DNA of 64,000 bases from the NCBI GenBank assembly GCA_029721435.1, contig CM056580.1:73681367-73745366 (forward strand). Direction: 5' to 3'. The notes under the pieces were generated by a model. That model was not told the DNA's origin and did no database searches. It saw nothing but the letters and a program-made list of their open reading frames with translations. Position numbers and translations under genes: made by a program. This stretch comes from Gymnothorax reevesii (taxonomy: Eukaryota > Chordata > Actinopteri > Anguilliformes > Muraenidae). Of this stretch, positions 11,659 through 23,777 are shown in pieces (positions within the stretch are counted from its first letter, which is position 1; every line of letters starts with the position of its first letter).

Positions 11659-12803
11659 ACAACTTATATTACTGTTACTGTTGTAACAGTTAACGTTACT
11701 GTTATTACAATCGTCAGAAACTACGTGGACGGGTGTGGATGGTTTCTAGGTTAGAATGAGAAGTCCATGACTCCAGTCACAGCGTTGGCTAGCATAATCA
11801 AGACAAACTTGGCTACCATTCTCAGCTACTAGAGCAAGGGATGACCGCAGCACCCAGCATACATATTTATTTAGGTGTTGACGCACCAGCGTCTTCCCGA
11901 AATAATAATGAAATCCTTTGGAAAGTTACTCCGAGTGCTCCGGTTATCCCTGGGTCAGTTCGCTAAGAAGTAATAGTTTCTGTCGAGTCTGCCGTCCTCG
12001 ACCGTAAGGAGACATCCTACTCTGGCTGGAATATGTAAGCTGTATGGAAGTTTTCAAATGACGAGGATGGTCAGTGACCGTGTCATTTGGAAATCAGTCA
12101 AAAAAGGACATGAAAAGTCGAAGCTTACGCTTTCTGCCTAGGTATTCTATAAGAGAATGTTTCTTAGTGGAATAATTGGACATAAACATATTTGTCATTG
12201 TTATTATTTGTGGAAAGTATTTTCTGGAGAAGCTGATGAACTTCTCACTCTAGCTCTCGAACTAGCTCGTTAGCGTCGTAGGTCTGTAGTCGGTTAACAC
12301 TGTCGAACAACTGATGAAAGTATTTGGCTAGTGCGCACAGCTGTTAGCAGTGACAGCGCGCAGTGATCACTATTGAGAGAAAGTAGCCCCAAGCAATTAC
12401 AAGATGTGACTTTTTGGATTACCAGGGTTTTGTTATGCAAATAAAACACTCGTTCGAACACATACTGTTTTGAGAAGAAAAACGTTTTACTTTGCAGACC
12501 CCAGGAAACCTGCCGGAACTACTTTCGCTTTGACCAAAACTGGACAGAACTCGGCTCACAGGACACTGTCGGGGGAAAGTCAGTGTGTGTGCACGAGACT
12601 AAAGACGGTGATGCCATACAGATTCGTGTGAAAAATCCCGAACTATCCCTTTAATCTTGATCCGCAGACACAGAAATCATTTTTACGAGCAGTTTTTTTT
12701 TTTTGTTTTTTGGCAGACCACGCAGTGCGTACCAGAGCAATAGTCCAAACAGCAAATACTAAAAGTAAGGACACTCAAGAGCTTTACAGTACCATATAAT
12801 CAT

Positions 12804-12809
12804 TTTATT
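12804..12809 (-). terminator. cox5b: COX5B polyadenylation signal
   Basis: TTTATT on + is AATAAA on the - strand, about 180 bp beyond the COX5B stop codon. It is the first canonical signal seen downstream. Confidence 0.6.
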
Positions 12810-12989
12810 CAGAGGTTTTGGACCAAATTATGACATAACAGAAGAGGTATAGAGGTAAGAATAATAAGTAAACTGGAATTTTTGAAGTCTTGTGTCCCGA
12901 ACCACAAGGAGTGTAACCTGCATTTCACGTGCATGTAACGACAGATGAGGTGAAATGGTTAGAGATAAATAATATTCCAGGTAAACAGC

Positions 12990-15900
12990 TTAGTGGGGAA
13001 GCTCATGAGGGACCAGTTTGTAATGGGCACCACAGGAAGGGCACCTCTGGGGCTCCCCGGCATGCAGCCAGAACCAAATTACACAAGTGTTATCTTCCTC
13101 ACCTGTGAAAGAGAGGTCAGACAGTAAGATCACTTACAGCAGTACAACGTACTCCCACAGCCCACAGCAGGGAGCAACAGCTGAACCACACAACCCTTTT
13201 GGTAACATAGGCTAAATGAATCCTTAAACATACGCAAAATATATTAAAAAAAAAAAAAAAAAAGTACTTACAGACACAACCCACAATCCTCTTGTTGGTG
13301 ATGGAGGGCACAAGGTGTGGATCATCTTTTGAGCCAGTATAATCTTTAGGTTTCAGCATACTGTAAGGGTCCTGCAACACAAATGTTAATCAGCATGCTG
13401 AAAAATGCTAAACAAAATGTAATACCATGGAGGGATAAATTTTGTGATTCAGTAGAGTTCCTTTATAAAGAGTGTGACAAAGACTCAAGATCTGGTGCCA
13501 TCTTGTTTCCACTATGCAAAACAAGCAGGAATAGTTTTGTACAATACATATCCTGCAATTTTTTTTTAGTTCTTTTCTCAGAGGGAAAATCTATTGATTT
13601 TGGGGGAAAGACAATAAAGGGACCCTAGTATTTAGTACAAGCTCACCTCTATCAAAATAGTCCCAGCAGGTGAATGCATGTCAGTGCCAACTAATTTTAA
13701 CCATATTCCCAATTTGTCAAGTGTTTATGTAATAACTAATGTGTCAAGTATTTATTTAATAACTGCCAAAAACACTTGCATAACATACCGTTTCAAGCTT
13801 TTCTAATACTCCCAGCTTGCATGTCGGTATTGCGGCACAAACAGTAATAAGCACGTCTAGATGTAGCCAGCAATAGCATGTCAAAAAAGTAACTCAAAAG
13901 CAGTCCAATTTTACAATTTAGAATATAGATACACACCGTGCCCTTTTTCAAAGCCTGCATGATCGTCTTCTCCATCCCAGTAGCTTGTTCCTCATCAGTT
14001 GGAATGCCTGCAGGAGATCAGCAAAAGTAAGGAAACATTCAATGAGCATTCCCAACCCAGAATTTTCAATTCTCTGATCCAAGAGGGGAACGGAATTTCA
14101 ACAATATACAAACTCAAATATTAACGAAAGATCTTCAATTCTTGATGGATATGTCAATAGACCATTATCTCATTAAAAATGCATTTGTTAAGAATTCAAT
14201 GCCTTCATATATCATACTACTAGGGATGGGTAGATCTCGCAAAAAATTGGTAATGCGTAAACGGTGGAAAATTAAGCGTTTATACGATTGGGGGGGGGTG
14301 TGCGTGCTGGAGGGCGTGCTGGATCACCAGTGAAGATTGGCATCATTGAATACTTTATGCTTAAACTCATCCAAAGACTGCAAAGTCTCAAATTTGATCA
14401 TTCATAACCCACTGTCCGATAAAAGCAGTCTAAAAGAGTAACATTATCCACTCCAGGGAAATAAAAAAAAATCCTTCTTTCAAAAAACCCAGTTATCCAC
14501 TGGCCTAATGGCAAAAATGGGTCAATCATAAGGCGTTACGCATAAATATTATAAAACCACGGAATTTTTTTCCCCCACTGTTAAGGCATTGAGAAAAGTC
14601 ATCATTTAACTTCCACCCCCTAAGATATCTGGTCAAAGCGAGATCAAGCAGTGCTTTTCTTCCTGAGACATTATTCACATCGACACGAGAGCTGAACTCA
14701 CACTGGCACTTCTGTCCTGCCATGAGTTTGACCAAGACCTTATCTGCATTGTTTTTAGTTTTTATAATTTAAAAAAAAATGATTTATTAATTCCTTACTG
14801 TAATCTCAGTAATTAACTAGGCTATATTTTATTTAAATGGAAAAGTATAAAAATCATGCATTGTTTAAACAAATATTGATTTTCCTAAGCGTTTAGCCTC
14901 TCGTATGCATTTACACGGAACAACCTAGTTGCTGCAGGTGTAATGTGATTTAAAACATTCTTTAACCCTCGTAGTATCCACAGATTAACTAACATTTTTT
15001 GCTTTGGGGCCAATCTGACCACCAAAACAAAAGGTTTGAACACTTTGACCTCCAAAATCACAAAAGTGCTATTTAGTGATTTGGGTACTTCTTGCACAAA
15101 GGTCTTCAATTGATCGTACGATTTGCGACAGAAGGAGGTTGATAGCTAGTTTTTAACATGGCGCTAGGCCCAAATCACAATTTCTTGCTTCTCCTCTCTA
15201 TGGAACAGGGGTCCTGATTGGCAGACAAATGAAGGCTATGTTTTTAGTTGCGAATGGCGGTTTCCTCACTCTAAGTATCAGTAGGAAGGTTGCTGTTGGT
15301 GGCATCATTTCTGGTGGCTATGTAGACCAATACTGGACCTACACGCTCTGGCACAAAATGGGCAGGGAAATCCCTGTGAAGGGGGGCTCTGGGCACCTGC
15401 AGCTTTCCTCAATCAGCGGTTCTCTTCAATGGCAGCTTTCCTTTCCGCTTCAAAGAGGCATCAGCCTAGTTTTAAGGTTGCTCTCCACATTGACTCATCG
15501 ATGGCGATATTCTGCCAGTCCCTTTCAGGAATACCTGCTGAATTCAGTTGGTGCTTGAGCTGTTCCTTAAAACACTTATGGGGGGGTTCCCCTTTTACAC
15601 TTGCCCTGACACAACAGGCCATATGTAATAGAAAAGAAGGAATCACAATATCATCATGAGGCTACTTTAAAGGATTGATCTTCAGTAGAATTTATTCTTG
15701 AACTAAGCAGGACTTGTACGTAAAAATTCAATACTGTACCAATTTTATCAAGGTCTGGTCACCCTACATGGTACTGTACCACCCTATTAACCCTTCCAGA
15801 TTTCTATTTCATAATTATTGCCTGGATATTTTAGCCTGTTAACTATGGCCTGCCTCTAACATGTTCAAAAAGGCAAAAAATAATGAACTTGCCATTGGCA

Positions 15901-17463
15901 GAATAGTTCAATACATAATGGTGTGATTCCACCTCAGAAACAATCTTTCTCCTATTACAGCATGTTTCCACAACCATCATCTTTCTTCGCTCAGCTCAAA
16001 AGTTTTGTCAGCCTACTTGGAAATAATCTTGGGGTTAAATAACTTAGGCCTTTGATGACCCCTGGGACAGCAATATATATTTCACTATGGAGGAAACATG
16101 AGTTGAGGAAGGAAAATGGCAAAATACTTTCTGCGGTTTGGTTGATGATGTCAAACATACAACCCATACATCAAGTAGTGATTTTACCTGAGGACTGCGA
16201 AATGAATAAAGATGAATGAGAAATTAAAGAAAAAACACCCTCAGTAAAAGCCAACAAATAATACTGAAATAAAGATTTTACTTAAGTGTGTGTGGTCGAA
16301 ACTACCTTAAGAGCACAGAAGATAAAATGTATTTTTATTTAGATTTTGTCATATTTCCCTCATAAAGCTGAAATGAAATTTTGCTGTTATGTTACGAAAT
16401 CACCTCAAGAGCACAGAAGATTTTTTTTTTGTTTTAGATTTGGTCATTAGGGTGAAATAGCTGTATAAAGTATGCTAACCGCGTTAATATAGCAAGGAGC
16501 ACAAAGGGCTCTGCATTCTGCTCAACAAGCATCACTACTCCTGACACTCTTAGCCGGGCAAGAGAAGCCTGAACCACAAAAGGCTACCAATGGAGGAAAA
16601 GTAACTCCTTGATGAAGCAAGTTCTGGGATTGCAGTCGTGTTTGTTAGGATAACCAGGATACTCGGGAGCCTCGGCTGGGATGGAACGACAGACTGGAAG
16701 TGGGATCGATACAGTCGAGAAAATGCATGCGAAGTACACAAAAGGTATGAAGGTCCCACACAACAGACCTTACCGAGGTACGACAGCATAAATCTTAAAT
16801 GTTTGTTCGCAACGTGATGACTAATTTGGGCGACAGTGTTTCAGTACATCACTGACATTGGATTACGCAGCTAGTAGGTAGCCTGCCCTAATTCGAGGCT
16901 GTTGACACCAGGAGCCTATCAACATGAAATTATACCACAGCAGCATAATGTTCCACAATTTCAACTCTAAACGTCCTTCAGGAGTTGGAAAACAGGCAAA
17001 CCACGAATTCAGTCTGTGATTGCAAGATGATTAAACGCAAATAGCTCGCCAAGTGAAGAGAATTTCCGGAACATAACCAACAGCGCGACTATTTTAAGCA
17101 AGATTTAATTTGCCCACGCTTTGCTCGCTGGTTAACGTGGTAAGAAACTAGCAAGACATTTGTAAGCGATACAGGTAGGGAAACTTAACGTAAAGTTAAG
17201 TTAATTAGATAGCATGTGTAGTTAAATACTGGACATTAAGCTAGCTAACCAACTACCTGCTAGTCACAGGTATTCACCCTGCCCTTGACACGGAAACGAG
17301 TAAATACAAACGGAGACGCCGCACTAATCCATACAATGGACACTAGAAATGCTGAAATAAACTTACCACCAGCCGCCATTCCGCGAGAAAGAGCCACCAC
17401 CGGGGCTGCCCGGCAAGTCTTAACAGCACGAATGGACGATCTGAGCAGTAACCTTGCAGCCAT
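12990..17463 (-). CDS. cox5b: COX5B, cytochrome c oxidase subunit 5B, mitochondrial precursor
   Basis: Complete nuclear gene for the zinc-binding peripheral subunit of respiratory complex IV on the matrix side. Four coding exons on the - strand: 17463-17367 (MAARLLLRS plus a basic, Arg-rich mitochondrial presequence ending RGMAAGG), 14007-13937 ([20 protein letters not shown]), 13371-13272 ([26 protein letters not shown]) and 13102-12990 ([37 protein letters not shown], stop). They sum to 381 nt, 126 residues, close to the usual length of about 129. The zinc ligands are intact: CVC across the exon 3/4 junction, and CPSC. Phases match at all junctions, with acceptors ctgcag, ttgcag and cacag. 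The second donor is acg|gtgtgt, weaker than gtaagt, and gives KKGTDPY where fish usually have KKGQDPY. The ATG at 17463 is the first in frame and has an A at -3. Intron 1 (3.36 kb) carries a LINE fragment. Confidence 0.95.
13246..13263. repeat. A18 run in COX5B intron 3 donor region
   Basis: A homopolymer on +, poly-T in the transcript, starting a few bases after the exon 3 donor (gtaagtac). It lies inside the 169-bp last intron. Confidence 0.9.
14142..14340. other. Part of COX5B intron 1, G9 tract, no gene
   Basis: Intron 1 sequence from 14008 to about 15420 shows no conserved exon. It includes a G9 run near 14288 and AT-rich low-complexity DNA around 14760-14880. Confidence 0.4.
15420..15650 (-). 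mobile_element. LINE 3' coding fragment in COX5B intron 1
   Basis: Minus-strand translation near 15646-15461 gives [20 protein letters not shown] followed by [12 protein letters not shown]. This is the C-terminal arginine/lysine-rich segment typical of one vertebrate LINE group, in which a conserved KEQLK..L...GI....W..IA.DR..WR pattern ends the reverse transcriptase ORF. The LINE at 32750-35640 may be related. The fragment is sense to COX5B and short. RT motifs are absent. Confidence 0.5.
16300..16450. repeat. Short tandem duplication in COX5B intron 1
   Basis: The block AAGAGCACAGAAGAT followed by a T-rich TTTAGATTT.GTCAT appears at about 16307 and again at about 16403, a period of about 96 bp with divergence. 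Confidence 0.6.
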
Positions 17464-17650
17464 TCTTCTTCTTTTGGATAACAAAATGGAATCAGGCTGG
17501 TGGAGTCGAATACATTTGACGAAGGAGTCGCGCGTATTTTACGAAACAAGCAGTGATGACGTGATAGTCGTCCTGCGCAGAGCGAGAGAAAACGCTAGGG
17601 TGGACATAGGAGCAGTTTTTGCGAGATTTGCGTCCGCCATCTTACCAAAG
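17464..17650 (-). promoter_or_regulatory. cox5b: COX5B promoter with YY1-, CRE- and NRF1-like sites
   Basis: The sequence just upstream of the COX5B start codon is richer in CpG than its surroundings. It contains CCGCCATCTT (17635-17644), an exact YY1 core read as AAGATGGCGG on the gene strand; TGACGTGA (17557-17564), one base from a CRE; and TGCGCAGAGCG (17574-17584), resembling an NRF1 half-palindrome. YY1 and nuclear respiratory factors are known regulators of mammalian COX5B. No TATA box is obvious. The 136-codon + strand ORF over this region (17285-17695) is an antisense shadow. Confidence 0.6.
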
Positions 17651-19181
17651 GATAACGTCTCGCATGGAACTGAACAAAACCTTAGACGAAGGTAGTTTTG
17701 AGGTGAAATACAGAGATTATGTTGATGATTTTTTACCACACATAATATTTTTACTGTGAAAGAAATTAATACTGGTAATTATCATGGGCGAAGATGAACA
17801 TTTAAATATAAAATTAAAAATGGCTATTATCTAGAATAAAGAGCACTATTGGAATTCAAGATGAAAATACGTTGTTCAAAATATGAAACAGCTTTCTTTA
17901 GACATAAACATACAACTCTTTTATATATGTTTACAGTTAATTTAAATACATTTTTTAGAATTCTAACGAATGATTAAGAAATCCCTGACAACAAACACCC
18001 GTAAACAAAATACATTGCAATTATTTATGGTAATGCTTTTAGGCTGATGTGTATCACCAGTCCAGAGCAAATTCGATGTCCAAGTCAAGCGGGGGTTGAA
18101 AAATTTTTATTTTTATTGGATTTCTACGACTTGCTTGGAATGTAAAATACACATACTATAGCCTTGTGTGTCACAATTGCTCCCACAAGTGATGTCACAG
18201 CTCTTGGCCCTATTCACAGTGCTGTTCAAGGATGATATTGGGGGTTGCTAAATGCCCATTTTACATCCATTATTACTCTATTCCATAATCATCACTGGGT
18301 GAAAAATATTGACAGAGAGAGTATTGTGTGCCCTTCCGGAAGATACCAAATACAACAATTTTGTGTTAAGTTTCAAATCAATAGGTCTACTTTAAAATAG
18401 GCCTGAAGTTCCACAGCTTTGAATACAGCAGCTATATTTGATGAACCCATCTAAAGGGTCTGTTGGTTTTATTAGGTTAATGATCTAACTGATGGGTAGT
18501 TTCAGTGTCCATGTGTCCACAATTGTACAGATTATAAACCAGTTCATTAATTTCATTATGCACAATTTTTCCATCTTCATGCAATAAAAATTAGTTTTCA
18601 GGATAGCTCACAATGGCAAAAGAACTTTTGTTTTTCTTGGCATGCACAGCTATTCCTGACATATTATGGTTTTCAACGTCACACCAGTGGACACCTTTTG
18701 TATGATGGTTTTCGTTCCAACAACAACTGCGTCATAACTCTTTAAAAAAGCCATTAATAGTTCTTCATTTGATTATTTTCATGTTTAAATGGCTACATAT
18801 GTATGAGATTTGGATTAAAAAAAACTGCACTTTATTGTTAATATTTTCAAAAATGGGATGCATTCTGATGACCGAATTAAACATTATGATACATAAAAAT
18901 GTTCCTGATTACTGTGCTGAACAGGCAACTTTCTTCTCCTTTCTGGCTTTACTTCATTTGCATTATCTTTATATCAATCATTGACATCCAAATGGCTATT
19001 TGTATTGACCATGAGTCCACACTTTCAAACCACTGTATGTAGGAGTACCAGGTATTGTCCTGAAAACGGGCATTGAAAATAAGAAAAAAAAAAAATAGGA
19101 AGTTGGATTGATGGAATCAAGAAAATCTTTTCGTTTGATTCATTTATTCAACCTCACCCCATTCAAGCATTCAAACCACAT

Positions 19182-19204
19182 CCCCCCCCCCCCCCCCCCC
19201 CCCC
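19182..19204. repeat. C23 homopolymer
   Basis: Twenty-three consecutive C residues, a G-quadruplex or i-motif candidate and a likely assembly or length-variable site. Confidence 0.95.
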
Positions 19205-19539
19205 GTATTGCTCACTGGTAACGTCCAAATAGTATCTAATTGGCGACAGAGGCGGTCTTGAAAACAATTCTCGGCATATGATATCTTGATAACTGTTCTT
19301 AAAAAATGAAGGGAAATGGAAATTATCAATAAAATGATTTCCTCAGACCAAAATTTTGTATTTGTATTTTGTACCAATAGAGGGCACTATTACAGTGGCT
19401 GATTGACTTGGAAATACAGTAAATAGAGGACTTTAAGAGGGAAGTTTTGTTTCGTACTCATGGAAATAGACATTCCGATTTTCATGATGAATTTTATACT
19501 GTTGGAAACTAAGCTGCAGATAGAAAGGGAATTATTAAA

Positions 19540-19543
<4 letters not shown>

Positions 19544-19570
<27 letters not shown>
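19544..19570. repeat. (TG)n microsatellite
   Basis: A pure TG run of about 13 units. Confidence 0.95.
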
Positions 19571-19574
<4 letters not shown>

Positions 19575-21966
19575 CAGTTTATGACAAAGACTTGCAAATT
19601 TGCAATAATGTCTGTTAAGGCGACTGGGATATTTATGTTCTTTAATCTGTCCACAGTCCTAGGCAACGTCCCTGTCAGTGTATGCATGAATGCAAAAGGC
19701 AAATAGGATGCCTCAAGTGAATTACTATTGGAAAAACAGAAAAACTGATTCAATAAGCTCTCAGAATATTCCCTCCTACACGTTTCCCTTAACTGTTTTG
19801 TTATCATTCCTCAAAGAGCAATGAGAGGACTTGACTGAGAATCTGTTTATGTCCTTTGGCTGCACTAGGCTTCATCCTTGGCTCGATCACTGGCTGGTGC
19901 AGATCTTTCATATGTGATCATTTTTTTTAAATCACCTTCTCTTCCCTCTGCCTGCACTTTATGAACCCCATATTTATCAGGTTGCCATTTCCTCCACTGT
20001 TTCTTGAGAACCATTACATTGATTTTCTAGCCCATTTTATTGCATTCTGAGAACAGAACCTAAGTGAGCACATTAATGGGAGCTACAAAAAAAGAAAAGA
20101 AAAAGGAGAGGAGCATAAACTTTTCCACTGAGGTTAATACATCTGAAACATCTTAACTTTGTCCAGAGTTCAGACCACAGCTGTGGCTGCAGAGCACAGT
20201 GAACAGTTTCAGTTACGGTTTATCTCCGTTTCTGTGCCCTGCCACCTGCACAACGACACAGACAGTGACAAAGCAGACGACCAGGAGGAGGAAATTGGCG
20301 GCATCTGCTGGTGCCGAGCTTCTCTTTTGGTTGAGCAACACCCTCCCCCTTTCAGTCATTCATCATGAGTCCCCAGCTGCCAGGTGTGACCATCAAAATG
20401 GCTGATCAAAACCCCTCTAATAAGCCATCTGGGGCCCTAGAAAGCATGAAATTAGCTTAAGTATTCATATGAGACTAAATATAGTTAACCTGTTTCCCAG
20501 ATTGTTATTTTTCTCTCTTCTACTGATCAGAGGGTGGGGGTGGTGTCTTCCATAGCCCATGGCCCATGAGGAAAAAAATTACATTTTTACCTACCTGTCC
20601 TGTTCATTAAACAGGGGAAAAAAGTCAATAAAAATGGCAGACATAATCAAACAATGCCCCAAAATGGTGTATGAAAAGGTGAGTCATGTACATGTTTAGT
20701 TGTTTAGGGCAGTTAAATTGGACATTTGCATCAGTTAATAAACATTTAGAAAACTATTGGCCCTCTGATCATGGATTGTGTATTCTATTTAGCTTTTCTG
20801 TGTCTTTCATCAGCAACGTCAGCCCTTAATGGGTAAATGTTGCAGCAGGGAATGGTACTAGGCTGAACGTAGGGGTCCTTATGGAGTTCACTGCGGGAAA
20901 ATGATTATTGCAATCTCATGGAGTACCATTGGGAACATTCTGATTATGAGCCCTAATTCATTTATGAACTGCATGCAATGATGCTTAAAGTAAATGTGTA
21001 CACTTCTGGGAAAACATCCACAGAGACTGAGCTGGTGGAGCCAGACTTCAAGTCATTTTTACTGGCTCTAGTATTACTTTGAGTTGTCTGCTAAAAGTGT
21101 GACATCTTACAATAACTTTCAACGTTTTACATAATTATTTATTTATTCAGCCTGTGAAGAGTAGTAATCCGTTTCGCAGATTCATAGCACCATCATGGGA
21201 CCCATGCAATAAGTATAAAGGTGTAAGCAGAAATTTTCTGCTCTTTGATTTGCCATGAATTTTTTCCTTCAAATGTTTCCCCCAGTGAGACTGAAAAAAA
21301 TAATCTCTCTATTCTGAAATTAACGCTGGGTTAGCCATTTTGATTTTTTGCCTTATGGCAAAATAATGTTTTCATGTACACTCAAGGAAACTTGAATACT
21401 GGGATGTGTACACAGTGCTTACTTTTGCTCAGAATTTCATTCTGCCATCTGAAGGGTGTTTCTCCTTTGTATGACAAGGTGTTTTCTGCATTATGGTTAT
21501 AAATTCTTTCTCAGAAAATTCAATGGCTTTCCTTGCCCTATCAGGTCCTTTGTGATTGCTGACCTCATTTGAACTCATTATTACATTCCAAATAGCAGAT
21601 TTTAGTTAGTCTATGATTTGGCCAATTTATCTGACCTAAGGCCTATTTTGCTAATTTCTTCACCTTCTGGTGGTTACCATTGTCAAAACTAATATTTTTA
21701 TCATGACAAAGGCCAATAACAGAATAGAGGCAAATAAATGTTAAGAATCAAAACTAGATTTTTGAAAGCTGTCTAATATCAGCAATAAGGTAGTTTGCTG
21801 CACCTCATTAATTATAAACATCTGCAAGAGCAGTTGTCTAAAAAATTATGGCCCTCAGAAACAGAGGAGACTATGCATATGACCTGTAGTTTCTAAATGC
21901 AGAAACAAAGACACAAACAAACAAAATACTGCTTATTATAGCAAATAATCTGCTGTTTATATCAAA

Positions 21967-22012
21967 TGTACAATGTACAATTTGTACAATGTACAATGTA
22001 CAATGTACAATT
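21967..22012. repeat. TGTACAA heptamer microsatellite
   Basis: TGTACAA is repeated six times with one TTTG interruption. The core TGTACA is self-complementary, so the array can form many small hairpins. Confidence 0.9.
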
Positions 22013-22700
22013 ACAATAAAATTTAGTGCTGAGCCAAAAAAAAAAAAAAGAGTCTGTCCCAGATATTATGTTTCAAACTCTATAGCAAATTGCTGAAACC
22101 ATTGCGTGCGCTTTGTGAAAATGTTACGCTCTGTCTTTGGCTGCCTTGGAGTCAGCTACTATAGAAGAGTTTAACTTACAATATGCATTTGCTACAGAGG
22201 ATATTGTTGGAATCCACAGTGCCACGGAAATTCAAATAGCCACTTCATCGACTAAATTCTGCACCTGCAACTTTTTTTTTCCTCCCTCCTTTTCTACTCC
22301 TGGCTCCTCTCTCACTACCTCCCCCTCTCTTGCTCCAAAGTGCTCAGCAGGTGCTGGTGCATCAGCGCTTGTCTGATCTTGCAGGATGTGGAGTCAGAGG
22401 TGATAACAAAGCCTTACCTCTCCCATCACACCAGACTCCATCCAAAATGCCCAGAGGCAAAGTTCACAGGGATCTTATTAATGTGCTATACTGAGGTCAG
22501 CACAGTTCCGCCCTCTAACAGGCTTCGCTATTGGTTAACCCCTCTGAGGCTCCGCCTCGGTGCCTGAGAAGAAAATTGAATTCACCTGCTCCGTAAGAGT
22601 GGGTAGCATACTCATCCCCTATTAAGCCCCGGTGCTGCCAATGCTCATCTCCCTTTTTCACTCAGCCATTGAGAAGAGATTAGACTAAGGAAAGCGTCCC

Positions 22701-23777
22701 ATGATGAAGTCTCGTCTGCAGTGCGCCTCCCTCATGGTGGCCGAGGACCAGCATAATGATTGCTTCGTTCGCTTGGGCTGGCGTCACCAGGTGGAAGCCG
22801 GTTCCTGTACTGCTTGTGCGGCGCTCCCCCAGGAGGAGCGCAAGCAGCGGCAGCAGTTCTTGTGGGCCGCATGCACCCTCCAGGCCGGCTCAGAGCCAGC
22901 CTAGGCGTCGGTGGTGGTGGTCTGCTCCAAGCCTTGGAGTGAGTACAATGAGGAGGATGACCTGCATGTCTATGAGGAAGATCCGGCATCCCTCTTCCCA
23001 AACGAGGAGCCTCCCCCAGGGCACCGCTACACGCTGGACAACCTGCCAGGATTATTCCACTTGGCGGCGGAGTGGATGAAAATCCCCCAGCCTCTGCAGC
23101 CCCCGAACACCCACGAAGATGATTTCACCATAGGGCTGGTGGCCCAGCCAAAATCCAAGCTGTGGCCTAAGGTAGTTTTCCCCCAGATGCCACCCATCAT
23201 CGGCTGTGCCCAACATGATTGCAGGAATCCGGTCGCCACCAAGTCTCCAGCAATTGCGTATGCGCCATTTTCCACTGTTGAGGGCTGGGAGTGGGATACG
23301 GGCATCCCGCCCATTGAAGACGCGGTGAGGTGGTGCTTGGTCCCCACCGCCTCCATGTGGCCAGGCGGTCGGCCGCTGCATCTGTCCGAGAGGGACGGGA
23401 TAACACTGAGCCTGCTCCACCACTGTTATGCCAACGCGGCCCAGGGGGTCACGTTGGCTAACAATCTGGCTTTTCTGGCTGGCTCCTTGGATCGTTTCAC
23501 TCACCAAAAGGCGGAGCTGGCGCCGGAGGAGATCAAAGAGATCCAAACCATAGCCGCAACGATGCTCCGGATGTCTCAGGCATTCGCCATCACTAGAGGA
23601 AGGAGCATGTGTGCAGCCCAGGTGGGTCACCAGCACCTGTGGCTTGGGCTGTCCTTCTTGAAGGAGCGGGAAAAGCGGGCGCTAATTAATGCACCCATTT
23701 CTACCACATCCCTATTTGGGCCGGACATCCAGACCATGGTGGATTGTTTGGAGGCAGCCCGGAAGGCAGCTGAATAG
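22701..23777 (+). pseudogene. DIRS gag-like ORF with one internal stop
   Basis: One reading frame from an ATG at 22701 to the stop at 23777, interrupted only by TAG at 22902-22904; the ORF is otherwise about 358 codons. The first part has cysteine-bearing CASL...CTACAALPQEER, like the N-terminal zinc-like region of fish DIRS gag. The later part has the acidic EEDDLHVYEEDP stretch and a helical C-terminal half (SLDRFTHQKAEL, EEIKEIQTIAATML). Role: presumed capsid-like protein of the element. Confidence 0.6.

Larger units (their letters stand above)
10249..12650. mobile_element. 2.4-kb foldback transposon, 0.83-kb inverted arms, TTAA target site
   Basis: The element starts AGGGATAGTTCGGGATTTTT and ends with the exact reverse complement. 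TTAA flanks both sides (10245-10248 and 12651-12654). The left arm (10249-11082) pairs with the right arm (11819-12650) almost base for base with scattered differences, enclosing a 736-bp unpaired centre. A TTAA duplication with purine-rich 5' ends is what the Kolobok superfamily shows; piggyBac also uses TTAA but usually begins CCY. The superfamily is therefore an inference. The centre carries a short ORF (11305-11550). The right end lies about 150 bp beyond the COX5B polyadenylation signal. Confidence 0.85.
17750..22480. other. AT-rich intergenic region upstream of COX5B
   Basis: About 4.7 kb with no gene I can support. It holds microsatellites (listed separately) and short poly-A tracts. 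Open frames at 20159-20405 and 22137-22376 show no recognisable domain. Confidence 0.5.

Noticed and set aside
17285..17695. 136-codon + strand ORF over the COX5B first exon and promoter
   Set aside because: It is antisense to a confident COX5B exon and lacks any domain; GC-rich promoter sequence opens the frame.
21967..22012. Possible CRISPR-like array of TGTACAA units
   Set aside because: Units are contiguous without spacers and this is vertebrate DNA; it is a microsatellite.
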